DNA of 64,000 bases from Pyrenochaeta sp. MPI-SDFR-AT-0127 (GCA_020747015.1 JAGTJM010000072.1:62001-126000); one strand, 5' to 3'; positions 10,720 to 22,130 are shown, counted from the first letter of the stretch. The notes: generated from the letters alone by a model not told the origin. Numbers and translations are program-made.

Positions 10720-12428
10720 TCACCAATTCCACGTCCGGCTTGCGGCCGAAAAAACGGGCGGCTTCCAGATCAGTCGATCTGGGTCGATGCTCCTTTTCCC
10801 CTTTAGCTTCTCTTTTGCTTTTTGCCTTTCTCGTTGCGCGATCACAGCGTCTGTCAAAACAACGACGTGCTGATTTTTGCTATACCGTAGCATATTCAAA
10901 TTTTGTAACGTATGCAGCACATCATTTGTCGTCATTGCAGTTGCAGCTCCAAGGTCCTCGATATTCGCTTCTACTCTGCCGTCCATCAGATGATCTACCA
11001 GAATCTCTTGCCAATACGCCCGGTAGCCGAGAAGACCGAGATCTGAGAGGGGCTTTTCAGGAGAACCGAGCCTGCCTTCTCGTTTCGAAAGGAGATAGGA
11101 AAAGTCGATTAGAAGCTTGCCGAAACCCTTGCGTTGGTACTGGGGCAGGGTGAGGATGCAGGCCACGTTGTAACCTTCTGCTGATTCTTTTTCTTTGGAG
11201 AAGTAGCCGACAAAGTGACAGCCGTGTTCGTCGCGTGTACACATACAGTAGAAGAGGAAAGGGTCGACATCGTAGTATAGCGTCTTGTGGTCCAGAAACA
11301 GCTTTGAAAGGAGACAGAGGTTTCGACACCAAGTCCTTTGCCGTCGCCCGTCAATCTCGAAGAAGGAAACATAGTCGTCTCGGTATATCTCGTTGCCTGG
11401 TGGGTGAAGCAAGGTGCATTTGGTGCGATGACGCTCGAACTGGGTCACTTCGCCGTAGTATCCAAGGCAGAACTCGCAAATGTAGACGACGTCCGAGTCT
11501 ACAAAGTCGATGGGATAAGGCGAGAAGTACCAGGGCTCAACTTCGAATTTGCCCATTTGTATCTTTTCGAGGTTTCGCACCCGGGAGATCTCCGTCTGAT
11601 TTTGGGTCATAGATCCGGATGTGCGCAGCTTCTCAATCTCGTCTTCGCGGGAGTAGTTCTGATCAGGCATGGCCTTGGCGGCGGCAGCGGCATCTTGAAC
11701 ATCCACGAGGTCAATCTCCTCGTCTTCGGGCTTTGGAGTGCCATCTGTAACTTCGCTGGTGACGAGGAGTTCTTGGTTCTCCTTACCGCCTGCCCTGGAA
11801 GGCCGTGGAGCTTTGCCTGGCAGGTTGCTGGAGGACGACTCGGGCGTGCCTGAGATCTCCCGGTCGAGCTTGCTGCGAGATCGTTTGAGATTCTTCTGGT
11901 CAGATTTGGATGGGGCCTTGTCGGTCTTGACGGCAACGTTCTTCTTCTTCTCCGGTTTCTCTGGCGCTGGCCATTCGACTTCCCGTGATAAATCGATACG
12001 CTCTGCCTCGATCCATTCATCGAGACGCTTGTTGAACTCCTCATAGTGCACATAGAACTTGGGCCTGCCTTGGCGCGTTTGTATTGATAAGATTTCAGCT
12101 TTGCGCTTCTCGCCATCCTAGAGTGTGTTAGTGTTAGGCTTTGCGGTTCAGAGACACGGGCTGCAGGTAGATGTCTGATTCTGCACGTCTTTGATGTTCC
12201 TGCAACGGGTCGAGGTGTCTCTCGCGCATGGTGCAGTGGAGCCTCATTTATTTCAACGTACCTTGTCAACCCATGCCTTTACGCCGACTCTGCACGCAGC
12301 GCATCAGTATGCATCTTCAATGTTTGCGCATGGTGTCGCACATACCTGAGCTGGGCCAGTGTGGAAAACCCCGTTTCCACGGGCACCGGCGTGCCAGAGG
12401 GTTCGTGAGAATTTTCGCGAGGCGCCAT
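10720..12428 (-). CDS. ESA1: MYST-family histone acetyltransferase Esa1
   Basis: Three exons, 12428-12346, 12289-12262 (28 bases) and 12117-10720, give 502 residues. Esa1 is the catalytic subunit of NuA4, acetylating histone H4 (and H2A) in the nucleus. In order: a chromo-barrel domain (about residues 25-85; VGVKAWVDK, RKAEILSI, FYVHYEEFNKRLDEW), a basic and serine-rich linker, a C2HC zinc finger (CEFCLGYYGEVTQFERHRTKC, about 251-271), then the MYST core. The catalytic Cys is near residue 357 in NVACILTLP, the acetyl-CoA loop QRKGFGK follows, and the catalytic Glu is near 391 in SPEKPLSDLG; their spacing of 34 matches yeast Esa1. The C-terminus WKPPVF and SRTWNW is the family ending. The gene is divergent from REX4. 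Confidence 0.95.
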
Positions 12429-12700
12429 GGCTTTTGCGCCGCCTGTGGCCTGGTTATCGCAAGTTGTGAGGTGTGTTGTGGATTGATACTGTCGTGAAGA
12501 CGTTGACGATGGCGATGTTTCTTTGTCGCAATGTTGCCGCCTGTCCTGCCCTACCCTGCCCTGCTGTCGGCCCCCGCAACCGCTGAAAGGCCGACAGTGC
12601 TTGGCACCTCCAACTTTTTTTGCTAGCCAAAACGGCTTGCAAGGACGACCACGTCCAGGACGGGTCATTCACACCGTTATGTCTCAGAGGTGACACCAAA
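12429..12700. promoter_or_regulatory. Short bidirectional promoter between ESA1 and REX4
   Basis: Only 272 bases separate the two divergent ATG codons, so both 5' untranslated regions and both promoters must fit here. I see no TATA box in either direction, consistent with housekeeping genes. Confidence 0.5.
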
Positions 12701-13780
12701 ATGGCTCCAATCGATGTAGGAGGCTTGTCTAGCAACTGGAAGAACCTACAGGCAAAATTGAAGTCATCGACACCCACAACACCTCCCAAGCCCAGCAGAG
12801 CCGACGGGGAGCCACACAGCTCACTCAAGCGCAAGCGATCTCACAAGGCCAATGGAGAGCACGCGCAGGCCGGCACCGTATCAGTGAAGGGCAAACGGGA
12901 GACTACAAATCCAAGGCCGGCGTCTTCGAGAAAGCGGCTCAAGATGGACGAGCCCGCCTCCGTTGGCGCTTCAGAAAAGCAACATGACGCAAAAGACCTC
13001 TCGAGAAGTGTTTCGATGCCTTCGCTGAAGAAGCCGCCTCTGCTATCCTCCCCCAGTGACGCCAACGTGGCCGCCTCGATTCTCGAACCTCACCCCGACT
13101 TTCCCGACGTTGAGAATGAAGGCGTCTCCGAAGTCGTATTGCCTGGCAAATACATCGCACTGGACTGCGAAATGGTCGGCGTAGGTCCAGAGCCCGACCG
13201 CGACTCTGCACTGGCAAGGGTGTCGCTGGTCAACTTTCATGGGCACCAGGTCTACGATTCGTACGTCCAGGTACCGCCCAAGATCAAAGTCACAGACTAC
13301 CGAACAAAAGTCTCTGGCATCGAGCCTAGGCATCTTCAATCAGATGTCGCACGACCCTTTGATGAAGTTCGGAGTGACCTCAAGATTCTCCTTGGCGGGC
13401 GCATTCTCGTTGGCCATGCTGTGAAGAACGATCTCGATGTGCTGATCTTGCAGCACGATAAGCGTTTTATCCGCGACACATCGAAATTCTCAAAGTTCCG
13501 AGCGCTTGCAGCGAGACCTGGATGGACGCCAGGCTTGAAGTTACTGGCAGACAAACTACTTGGTGTGCAGATCCAAGTCGGGGCCCACAGCTCAGTCGAA
13601 GACGCACGGGCTACCATGGCGCTGTACCGGCTCGAAAAGGACGACTTTGAGCAGGAGATACGACAAAAGTATGGCAATATTCGATTGGAAGCTGTAGCCC
13701 CCGAAGTTGATGCTGGCGGCAGCGAAGAGGCCACTAAGAAGAGCAGGAATAGAAAGAAGAAAAAGAAGAGAAAGAACTGA
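12701..13780 (+). CDS. REX4: RNA exonuclease Rex4 (DEDDh family)
   Basis: A single exon of 359 residues. Residues 1-145 are basic, serine-rich and probably disordered. Residues 150-315 are a DEDDh exonuclease domain: Asp155 and Glu157 in ALDCEMVG, Asp244 in GHAVKNDLD, and His296 with Asp301 in HSSVEDARA. Between them lies the conserved TDYRTKVSGI block. The C-terminus ends in a lysine/arginine run that should act as a nuclear or nucleolar signal. Rex4 acts in pre-rRNA processing (ITS1) in yeast. The ATG at 12701 is chosen because the upstream open frame (to 12620) lacks similarity. Confidence 0.93.
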   Translation: MAPIDVGGLSSNWKNLQAKLKSSTPTTPPKPSRADGEPHSSLKRKRSHKANGEHAQAGTVSVKGKRETTNPRPASSRKRLKMDEPASVGASEKQHDAKDLSRSVSMPSLKKPPLLSSPSDANVAASILEPHPDFPDVENEGVSEVVLPGKYIALDCEMVGVGPEPDRDSALARVSLVNFHGHQVYDSYVQVPPKIKVTDYRTKVSGIEPRHLQSDVARPFDEVRSDLKILLGGRILVGHAVKNDLDVLILQHDKRFIRDTSKFSKFRALAARPGWTPGLKLLADKLLGVQIQVGAHSSVEDARATMALYRLEKDDFEQEIRQKYGNIRLEAVAPEVDAGGSEEATKKSRNRKKKKKRKN

Positions 13781-14867
13781 GGAGATACGTGGAGATGGAG
13801 ACATCAATATCTATTGTGCACGCATAGGGACTTTCGAGGAGCACATGAAAAGCATTTGCATGGAGTTTTGCAAGGTTTGGATACCCATCATAGTTTTGAC
13901 CTCACGACTACATATGTAGGGGTTGTTTGGATATAAATTATGAAACGATTAGAGTCTTTACTGTGGATGCGTGTTGAGCTATTCAGCATCGTTCGCCCCC
14001 TAAGAGTACCGCACCGAATAGTCGCTGTCTGGTCCTTGTAACAAGTGAGCCCTCTGACAAGCGACCATTGTTTGCAATTGCTAAGGCGATATGACGAGTC
14101 CACAAGACCAATATCCAGTACTCCAAGTCTCGTGAGCCACAGCTGGTATGTATGTCAGGCGAAGATCACGTGTCGTGGTACAATCTATCAATCTGCCAAC
14201 GTTGAGCTTCCACTGCAGGGTTTGGCAGTGAACGAGGGTATTGATACAACAACGGTCAAACTTAAAAGGACCAACTGTATAAGCTAGCTCAGACACCTCC
14301 AAGTACTTCTATACTATATTGATGGAGTGGCTGACAAGAACATGCCTGCATTGCTGCAACGAGTGGGCGCGTGGAGTTAAGATGCGGCACATAGGGTGCC
14401 ATGCATGCTGCTGACTATCCAAGTGCTTACGTCCGATTAACACTCGATTGTACCTGCCGACCATTGCTTGCATACTTCTTAACGCCATCTTTCGTTTTCA
14501 CCACGGGCCGAATCGTCTCAACATGCTCAGTGTTCTCGAAGAGATATCACCGGAGTTTAGACGGAAACTACGGATATACCGCCACACTGAAGCAACAAGG
14601 CCCCACAATCAACGTACCCCTCCCACCCTTGGGTCTAACACCGAGCAAAGAATCCGTTGGCCAGACTCGACAACAGCACAAATGGACGAAACAAGCGTGA
14701 GCAGTGTCCTAAGTCGGGCCGTATACGTCATGATCCCTCGACGCCATCTTTTATAAAAGGAGGGCAATTCCCCCATGATCAACAGACCACGACGCGAATT
14801 ACTTTGCCAAAACCTTTCTACCGTCTCCCCTAAACTCCAACACCCCAATTGATTCACATTCGCCAAT
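13781..14867. other. Intergenic region between REX4 and aldo-keto reductase
   Basis: 1.09 kb containing no gene that I can support. The end nearest the reductase has a TATA element. Short ORFs at 14401-14756 in two frames show no family features. Confidence 0.45.
14751..14760 (+). promoter_or_regulatory. TATA box of the aldo-keto reductase gene
   Basis: The sequence TTATAAAAGG occurs 108-117 bases before the ATG at 14868, followed by a C/A-rich pyrimidine-containing leader and a CCAAT-like sequence close to the start. This is a good match to a fungal core promoter. Confidence 0.6.
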
Positions 14868-16146
14868 ATGCCTTCCCCATTCGGAGATCCTCCCAAAGCC
14901 GCATCGCTGCTTGATTTCCAACGTGTTCTGTCCCCAACTGCAGGCGTCCGTGTCTCACCGCTATGTCTTGGAGCCATGAACTTTGGTGATGCATGGTCGG
15001 AGATGATGGGCAAATGCGATAAGAAGACTGTCTTCGAGATTCTGGACTTCTTCCATGAGCAGGGCGGGAACTTCATTGATACGTGCGTCTATCGCTTCCC
15101 CAAGTGGTATCTGAGAGAAATTGCACCATGACTGATGCTGAGTATAGTGCAAATAACTATCAGAACGAAGAGTCGGAGACCTGGATTGGCGAGTGGATGA
15201 AAGAGCGCAACGTGCGCAACGAAATCGTTCTTGCCACAAAGTTTACTACATGCTTCCCAGACCCAAACAACACACCCCGTCAGCGCATCAACTATGCTGG
15301 TAATAGCACAAAGAGTCTGCGGGTCTCCGTTGAGGCATCTCTGAAGAAGCTGCAAACTGACTATATTGACTTGCTCTACGTACACTGGTGGGATTTCACT
15401 ACCAGCGTTCCCGAACTCATGCAAAGCCTGAATGCCCTGGTGCAAGCTGGCAAAGTTTTGTATCTTGGGATCAGCGATACGCCCGCTTGGGTGGTAAGCA
15501 AGGCAAATGAATGTAAGTGATCCCCTCCTATTCTATTCCTCTGGACACCATGCTGATTCCTTCTGATATAGACGCCCGCAACCATGGCCTCCGCGGATTC
15601 TCCGTCTACCAGGGTCGATGGAGCGCCGCCGAACGCGACTTTGAGCGCGAAATCATCCCCATGGCACGCGATGAAGGCATGGCACTTTGCCCATGGGGTG
15701 CTCTCGGCGGCGGCAATTTCACCACCGAAGAGAAGCGGAAGAGCAACGAGCAAGGCCGTAACTTTGGCCCTGCATCCCACAAGCATATTGCAGTGTCAAA
15801 GGTCCTTGAATCTCTCGCCAACAAGAAGAGCACAGGCATCACCAGTGTCGCACTAGCTTATGTACGACACAAGTATCCATATGTGTATCCAATCGTTGGT
15901 GGAAGGAAGATCGACCATCTGAAGGGCAATATTGAAGCCCTGCGTCTGGAGCTGACCGATGAGGAAGTCAACGAGATCGAGACCGCTGTGCCTTTTGAGA
16001 TTGGTTTCCCTATGAGCTTTTTATTCGAATTTGGCGGCGCCAAATACAGTACAAACATGACGAGTTCTGATGTTGGTCTTTTGAAATTTGCCGGGCCACT
16101 GCATAGTCTTCCCGTACAAAGTGCTCCAAAGCCGCCTCAGTTGTAG
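14868..16146 (+). CDS. Aldo-keto reductase (aryl-alcohol dehydrogenase / norsolorinic-acid-reductase-like)
   Basis: Three exons, 14868-15082, 15148-15512 and 15572-16146, give 384 residues. The AKR catalytic tetrad is visible: Asp71 and Tyr76 (the Asp-Thr pair is completed across intron 1), Lys103 in LATKF and His151 in YVHWWD. Further family blocks are GKVLYLGISD, LRGFSVYQGRWS, the cofactor-binding region around YVYPIVGGRKIDHL, and a C-terminal loop. It should be an NADPH-dependent cytosolic oxidoreductase of the AKR9 type. Relatives reduce aryl aldehydes or act in polyketide toxin pathways, but no biosynthetic cluster surrounds this gene, so a general aldehyde reductase is the safer reading. 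Confidence 0.9.
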
Positions 16147-16536
16147 GAACTGGGTAAAATTAAACCGGTAGAGATGCTAAAGAGCAAATTACGTTTCATG
16201 AGCCTTAATTCCAGATGAATACAAACCTCATCTGGTTTTGTAGGTATTTGGGAGACAGTAAACAAATATTACCCTGCCAACCATGTTAAAGGTTGTCAAA
16301 CTCTATTCCACGAAGATAAGATATGAAGTTTATATGCATCCATGAATTTGATTTCCCCCAATACCTGAAATTTCCGAGCAGTACTTCACCCCAGTTGGTT
16401 CTAACAATATTGCTGCTTCGACGAACAAGTGACTAAAGAGTAATCACCAATCAGAGCCGGCTGTTGGCCCCACTTCCATTTCTTTTTGCACTTTCCCATT
16501 CCTCTGCTCTCTAAGCACACACCAATAACCTTGACC
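16147..16536. other. Intergenic region before the MYND gene
   Basis: 390 AT-rich bases. I see no gene. The open frame of the MYND gene extends back to a TTG at 16486, which is not a plausible start in a nuclear fungal gene. Confidence 0.4.
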
Positions 16537-17469
16537 ATGGATGCAGGGTTGATATATCTGAGTGACTTTAGGTTACCAGATCACCCTGAGAGCCGCCTAA
16601 ATCTCGATGGTTCGCCGCTTTGTGTTGTCGACACAGCGCACTTGGCCGAGCACTCTGATAGTAACCACGTCAGCGTTCCCATTGGGATAGCCACCGTGCT
16701 TTACAAGTGGTGTCCGGAAACTCTTGCCGCTTTTCTCGATCTTGATGCCTGGTTTTCATTGACCTGGATACTGACTGTGCAGGAAGGGCAACCTGGCGAG
16801 TTCCGGATCGAGATAGGGCGCATTGGCAACCAGATCACCTTTGGCACTCTAGATAAAGATGGGAAAAACTGGACTTTGATGGTTACCTACAATATCATTT
16901 TGGAGGGTCTGGATCGAGCAAAATGGGTCCCAAATCCCAAGGAAAGCATGAAAGGTGATGAAGATGTGACGGATCCCCAAGAGATTGACAGACTGGGGAG
17001 AGATTTGGTCAAAGAGCTTATTTTGCAGAAGAGGTGGGAGACGGGGAAAAAGATGAGGCACCAGTTCTTCATCGAGTATGCGCCGATGGATGTATGGGGC
17101 GATGGAATTGCAATGAACCCACATTGGCTTTACCAATCCTTAAATCTGGACCTATGTACCACTTGCGGGTCCAGAGCAACACCAATGGCTATGTTGCAGC
17201 GATGTGGGAGGTGTGGAACAGCAACATACTGTACGGATACTTGCCAGCGTAATGATTGGGCAGTTCACAAGAACATGTGCAACATGAGCATGGAAGATAG
17301 AGGACAAGCACTAAAGATAACAAAAAATGGAGGATTGATCAACTGGGATCCTGAAAAGACATTCGCTGCAGAAGGAAGTGGAGAAGAATCCAAGAATCCA
17401 AACTTCGCTGAGCCGCAACTCAAGCGCTGGAGAGCCTTTACGGACGAATCGGTAAATACCGATGAATGA
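16537..17469 (+). CDS. MYND-type zinc finger protein
   Basis: A single exon of 310 residues starting at an ATG in ACCATGG context. A C-terminal MYND finger spans about residues 207-248: CTTC, CGRC, YC, C, then DWAVHKNMC, the usual eight zinc ligands. MYND fingers bind proline-rich partner peptides. The first 200 residues have no recognised domain; they contain several Trp-rich, beta-like segments. Proteins with a C-terminal MYND on an unknown N-terminal region are numerous in filamentous fungi, and the function cannot be assigned. Confidence 0.85.
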   Translation: MDAGLIYLSDFRLPDHPESRLNLDGSPLCVVDTAHLAEHSDSNHVSVPIGIATVLYKWCPETLAAFLDLDAWFSLTWILTVQEGQPGEFRIEIGRIGNQITFGTLDKDGKNWTLMVTYNIILEGLDRAKWVPNPKESMKGDEDVTDPQEIDRLGRDLVKELILQKRWETGKKMRHQFFIEYAPMDVWGDGIAMNPHWLYQSLNLDLCTTCGSRATPMAMLQRCGRCGTATYCTDTCQRNDWAVHKNMCNMSMEDRGQALKITKNGGLINWDPEKTFAAEGSGEESKNPNFAEPQLKRWRAFTDESVNTDE

Positions 17470-18417
17470 TATGGGCAAAGCTGGATTGTACAAGAACATC
17501 TTTCGTTCTAAAGTGCATTGAACCTTCAAGTGGCTGCTTAGACTACTGGATAAGACCTGGCCATGCAAGTGGGGGCTAGAGAAATTTAACAACAAAGCGC
17601 TGTGTGGAAATACGCAGCATGGTTTAGCACCCAGAACTTATGGATAAGTGCTCAATTACCAATTAGGCTGTAAACCAATTTCGGAGCCCCTACGAGCTGT
17701 TTTGGGTTAGATACCACAAGTACAAAGGTCATAAGTCCAGCTTATTGTGTGTTAACCATACTGCCCAGTAGTCCTTGGTCTGTTATACTGTCCCGCAATA
17801 TAGAACATCAATTCCTGACATATACAAGTTTTCTTTTGGAAAAGCAGCTGTAGATTGAGGACACGGGTATCTTTGTACACCTACCATCAAATTAGCGTTA
17901 TAGGCCTCCAAGGTCAAACACTATCAGGATAAATCAAGACTATTGTTGATTGTCAAACGTGAAATCAGATTGATTTAAGTGTCGAGTCGTCGAAATTGAA
18001 TTGCGAATCAAGATGGCGGCCGAAATGCAGCGCCATCTACGCGCTAGCTTTCAAGCTTTGCATCTGGAGGATGTGCCATGTAACGTATTGAAGGCATGCG
18101 TGCAGGGTGTAGATGGCCCATAAAACAACAAATCAGCTTGTCCATGTGTAGATGTGGCCGCGGATCGGTGATATGCTAATTAAAGGATGCCGAAGAGTTG
18201 TAATTTAGATTGTTATATTTGGGTATCCATATATCGACATCGTTGTCTTATCTCTTTGGTTCAGGGCCATCCCTGTTTCCATTGACACCTAAACTCCAAG
18301 CTGTTTACAAAAATATCCACGGCTATATGACAGAGTGACGCCAGTGACCTTGGACAGCTAACAAGATCCGGCTCATGCATCTTCCATTACCCTTATCCCG
18401 TTCACAGTTGACCTACC
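17470..18417. other. Convergent intergenic region, MYND gene to PPG1
   Basis: 948 bases between two 3' ends. It includes a 35-codon ATG ORF at 18013, which I regard as chance. No other signal. Confidence 0.4.
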
Positions 18418-19995
18418 CTAAAGGAAGTAATCCGCAACCGGCTTCTTCGCAGGCATTCCCCTCGAATCCTGCGGTGCCGCTTCGAAGACCCTATATCGTC
18501 GTCCTGGGCCGTCTCTGTTCTTTTGCAAGCTGTCTCCAAGAACGGAGCTCAATCGTCGTTCTCCATTTGGCCCAGCATTTGAGCCCAAGACCCAGCCTCC
18601 ACCGCCACCACCTCTATCTCCGTTTGTTCTCCGCTGAAAGCCTGCGTTTGATCCGTCTTCGCCGAGCTCAAGGATCGCGGCTACATTGCCGCAGCGGTAA
18701 CAGTAGTTTGGTGCTGACCAGACTGTAACAATGGTTGAGTCGAACATCTCCTTGAATCCTTCCATTACCAGTTGATGTGCTCGAGCAATGAGGCTGAGAT
18801 CATTCTTGTGGTTGAATGTCTTGACGATATCTGCGCCAAACAAGAATCCAGCACCACGTGGAGAAAGGCCCCAACCATCGATTTCGTCTGGGTCTGACCA
18901 CAGCAGATCGCACATAGCTCCTTCATGTGGCACTTCTTGTTTCCGATCCAGTAGTCGAATCTTGTCCACAGAATCGACCAGAGGCGATAGGCCGCCGTGC
19001 ACGCAGAGAATCGCTCCGGTATCATTCCTACTTGATCCATTGGCAGAAGATGTAGCGCCTGTGCCAGCAGGGCCCACTCGTCCTGGTGTGGGAGCGACTG
19101 GTGACGATGAGCCCATGTTGGCGCTAGCCTGCGAGGCAACGCTTGATTGAGAATCCGAGTTACGCGCATAACGATACATGATCTCACCGTTAGCATTGAG
19201 CGTCTCTATTTCTATATCCTGGTCGATGTCTGGCATACTGTCCATATTGCTGCTCTCTGCAATAGGGCCGTCTGTGGGCTGGAGGGATGTAGCGGCGCCT
19301 TGCACCAAAGCACCAAGCGCTAGATAATCAAAGACCTCGCAGCAGTATCTGCTGGAATTAGCAAGCTGACCTATGGCTGAAGTTGGCCTGTCTTACCTCC
19401 ATACATTTGCGCTGCCATACTTGCGCAAGCATTCATCATAGAATCCGTATACAGTCGTAATTTGCCGTGATTCGTGATTGCCTCGAATGAGCGTTATTCG
19501 GTCTGGGTATCGAACTTTGAGGCACAGAAGCAGGAGGAATGATTCGAGAGAGTAGAAGCCGCGGTCAACGAAATCGCCTGTAGCATGTTCAGCAAACGTA
19601 ATCTTTTTGGTCGGCATTTGAATGATGTCGTACCCATGAAGAGGTAGTTTGTGTCTGGCACATCTCCACCAACGCGGAACAGCTCCATGAGGTCATGGAA
19701 TTGGCCATGAATGTCACCGCATATCTGTCGTCACAACGGAATCAGCCTTGTTCAGCGCTGATAGACCATGAAGACGTACCGTCACGGGCGCATCGACTCC
19801 AACCACATTGCCCTCTTCAATCAGCAGCTCGCGTGCCTTGTAACATAGCTCTCGGACCTGGTTCTCGGGTATTGGGCGGCATGCACGGAGTTGCTGGATG
19901 GCTCTGCCATGAGTGTCAATACAATGGTTTTGTGCGCGCGTGCTGGCAGCCTGGGTGCATGCTCACTTATCGAGGTCGCTACCACCAGCACTCAT
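18418..19995 (-). CDS. PPG1: PP2A-type serine/threonine phosphatase Ppg1 with an internal low-complexity insertion
   Basis: Five exons, 19995-19967, 19903-19780, 19724-19634, 19577-19397 and 19348-18418, give 451 residues. The PPP catalytic motifs all survive: GDIHG (54-58), GDFVDRG (from 82), RGNHESR, CVHGGLSP, RAHQ and SAPNYCYRCGN. The chain ends in DYFL like PP2A-family catalytic subunits, whose C-terminal Leu is carboxymethylated. The N-terminus (LDKAIQQLRACRPI) matches the fungal Ppg1 group. About 93 residues (160-252), rich in Ser, Gly, Ala and Asp, are inserted just before the HGGLSP strand, and a second Gly-rich stretch follows NVAAILELG. Yeast Ppg1 works in the STRIPAK-like Far complex and glycogen accumulation. 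Sit4/PP2A is less likely because of the insertion and tail. Confidence 0.9.
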
Positions 19996-20580
19996 GGCTA
20001 CGGACTGGCGCGCTGATTCGGCCCGCGCAGAGGCTGTCTGGGCTGGCGAAGGTCGTGGAGCTGTGACTCAATGCGCCGTTGCTCTCTGCCGTGCACAGCT
20101 GGGGGTTATGGAAAAAGTGACAGAGGCGGGCAGTATTGTCGGTGGCGGCACGCGTAGCAGCGTGTGGGTAGCGGGCAAGGCACAAGGTCCAAGATGGTCT
20201 CACTTCTCATGCAATGGGTCTGCGTGAAGATTGGCCGGACGGGACCAGAAACGGCACTCTATTGGGGTTGTGGTGGGAGCTGGGGAATTGCCATGTCAAG
20301 GCCAAAGGTCGAGAGCGGGATGCCCATGTGCAGGGATCATCGCCTGGCTGGCTAGTCTGCGGCGGCCAATCTTCACTCCACCAAAAGTCAATCGTCCACC
20401 TCCAACCCCGCGCCCCGCGCCCTCTCGCCATCTTTACGCATTCGAGGCATCTCAATTGGCTTGGTACGTCCCTTGGCAGCATTCATCCAAGCTTCAAACA
20501 GCTATTGACGCCTCAGCAGCACCCAGTGATGCCTCCGTAAAGCCCTTCCTAGCTCCCCAAACCGCGACACAAACCACACA
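19996..20580. other. Divergent promoter region of PPG1 and a small membrane-anchored protein gene
   Basis: 585 bases between two starts. ORFs here overlap one another on both strands and carry no family signal. Confidence 0.4.
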
Positions 20581-21003
20581 ATGCCTCCACACCTCCACCC
20601 ACGGTCGCGCATGACCACGTCGCTCTTCACCACCACACTCATGGTGTCGTTCCTCGTCGTCGCTGCGCCACATCTCATACCCTGTCCAGTCGACCCTCGC
20701 ACGCTTGCCGACTCTGCAGATCCCACAGGAGAGAACCGGAGACGGCGGAGACGGAGACTGCCAGAGGGGGAGACTTGCAATGATGTTTTGAGCGAGCAGA
20801 GGATGATGAGGAAGCAGCTTGAGGAGAAGCTGGCACCAAAGAGGGAGTGCCCAGTCCCAAAGCCGGGTGGGCTGATTGGGCAGGTGCTTGGCGTCAAGGA
20901 GAACGAGAGAGAGGAGATTGAGGAAGAGCCATTGTCAATTCTGAGGAGGGTCGAGAGAGCCATATGCAAACCCCAGCCAAAGACAAGGGGTGATGATCAA
21001 TAA
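20581..21003 (+). CDS. Small conserved-looking protein with one N-terminal membrane segment
   Basis: A single exon of 140 residues from the ATG at 20581; a second in-frame ATG ten codons later (20611) is also plausible. A hydrophobic segment (about residues 15-30, LFTTTLMVSFLVVAAP) is followed by LIPCPVDPRTLADS, then an arginine run (RRRRRRR), a charged helical region and CPVPKPGGLIGQVLG. The two CPV-type motifs flanking the basic stretch suggest a short membrane-anchored protein of mitochondria or ER. I do not recognise a named family and assign no function. Confidence 0.6.
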   Translation: MPPHLHPRSRMTTSLFTTTLMVSFLVVAAPHLIPCPVDPRTLADSADPTGENRRRRRRRLPEGETCNDVLSEQRMMRKQLEEKLAPKRECPVPKPGGLIGQVLGVKENEREEIEEEPLSILRRVERAICKPQPKTRGDDQ

Positions 21004-21626
21004 CATGATGCAGCGCGAAAGACGCGTCGGAAAGCTGGATATCAGCGAATGAAATATTCAGGCGGCGTGTTGATGAATGCACGCTGAGCCGTGAAGGAAC
21101 GATATCAGATGTAACATATGTACATATCTCACCGAATACGGGAATGGATACATCGGCATGTACACAAGAGCATAATCGACCGTCCATGACTACCAAATAT
21201 CTCTATCAACTCCTCTCGGTACGGTTACGTCCGTACATTACTCACCGTTTATGACCACACGCATCACTTGCGTAAAAGTATCACTTGTTAAGAATATTCA
21301 CTCGTTATAATTCTTGCTTGAACCACAACCTTGAGATGTACAAACTCTTGCCAAGCCAAGCCCAATCGTGTTCCAAGCACATCCAGTACTCTACATATCA
21401 CATGAAACAGAATATTGGGAAGTATATGATCTATAACAATTGTTTTCCATGTGCATATCAGGTACAAGACAATGCTGTTGAAGAAACGTGATCACGCGTC
21501 GCGTTTAATAATGCACTACGTCATCTTGAACCTACACCAACACCAACACCACTTCGAGTATCTTATATCCTTGAAATAACCAAACATTCCATCCTATCCA
21601 TACCAGTGCAAATAAGAAACAGCAAG
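21004..21626. other. Intergenic region before DUF4385 gene
   Basis: 623 AT-rich bases with a 68-codon ORF at 21285-21491 that lacks any recognisable feature. No gene supported. Confidence 0.4.
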
Positions 21627-22130
21627 ATGCCACCAGAATCGCTCACTAAAGCCCAGCGAATGAGCTACCGCATCGGCCGTGGCGAACAAGGCGTCTTAAC
21701 ATTCGAGCCCTATAAATCCGAAATCCTTCCCTTCTGGCGATTCAAAACACCAGCCATCGCACAAAAGAGCTCTGAAAAAATCTACTCCAAATTCTTAGAA
21801 TACGACAAAGACGATGATTTCATCGGTATGGACATGAGCCGTAAGTTTCTGCAAATGGGCATGACTAGAGCAAAGAGATACGCAAATCATGCCGGTGGAA
21901 GGAAGTATGACAAGAAGACTGGAGAGCAGTTAGAAAAGAGTAAAGGCCACGAGGGTATGGAAGAGAAACTGGAGGCTAGCCTTATTTTCCGGAAACTGTG
22001 GGAGAAGGCGAAATTGCATGAGGGTTATCATGAGAAGAAGGAGAGATTTATGACTGAGCAGAAAGAGTGGGATAAGGCAAGAAAGAAGGAGACCGCTACC
22101 TCTGATAAGTATCAGAAAGTTCAAGGTTGA
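21627..22130 (+). CDS. DUF4385 family protein
   Basis: A single exon of 167 residues. The core YRIGRGEQGVLTFEPYKSEILPFWRFKTP, FLEYDKDDDFIGMDMSRKFLQMG and RAKRYANHAGGRKY is the DUF4385 signature, shared by bacteria and fungi. The C-terminal third is a charged helix, partly lysine/glutamate. Function is unknown for the family. I start at the ATG at 21627; the open frame before it begins with GTG. Confidence 0.85.
   Translation: MPPESLTKAQRMSYRIGRGEQGVLTFEPYKSEILPFWRFKTPAIAQKSSEKIYSKFLEYDKDDDFIGMDMSRKFLQMGMTRAKRYANHAGGRKYDKKTGEQLEKSKGHEGMEEKLEASLIFRKLWEKAKLHEGYHEKKERFMTEQKEWDKARKKETATSDKYQKVQG

Noticed and set aside
16486..16536. Upstream start of the MYND protein
   Set aside because: It begins with TTG; the first ATG (16537) has a good context.
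18013..18123. Short ATG ORF starting MAAEMQRHLRASF
   Set aside because: Thirty-five to forty codons only, no flanking exons or signals; probably chance.
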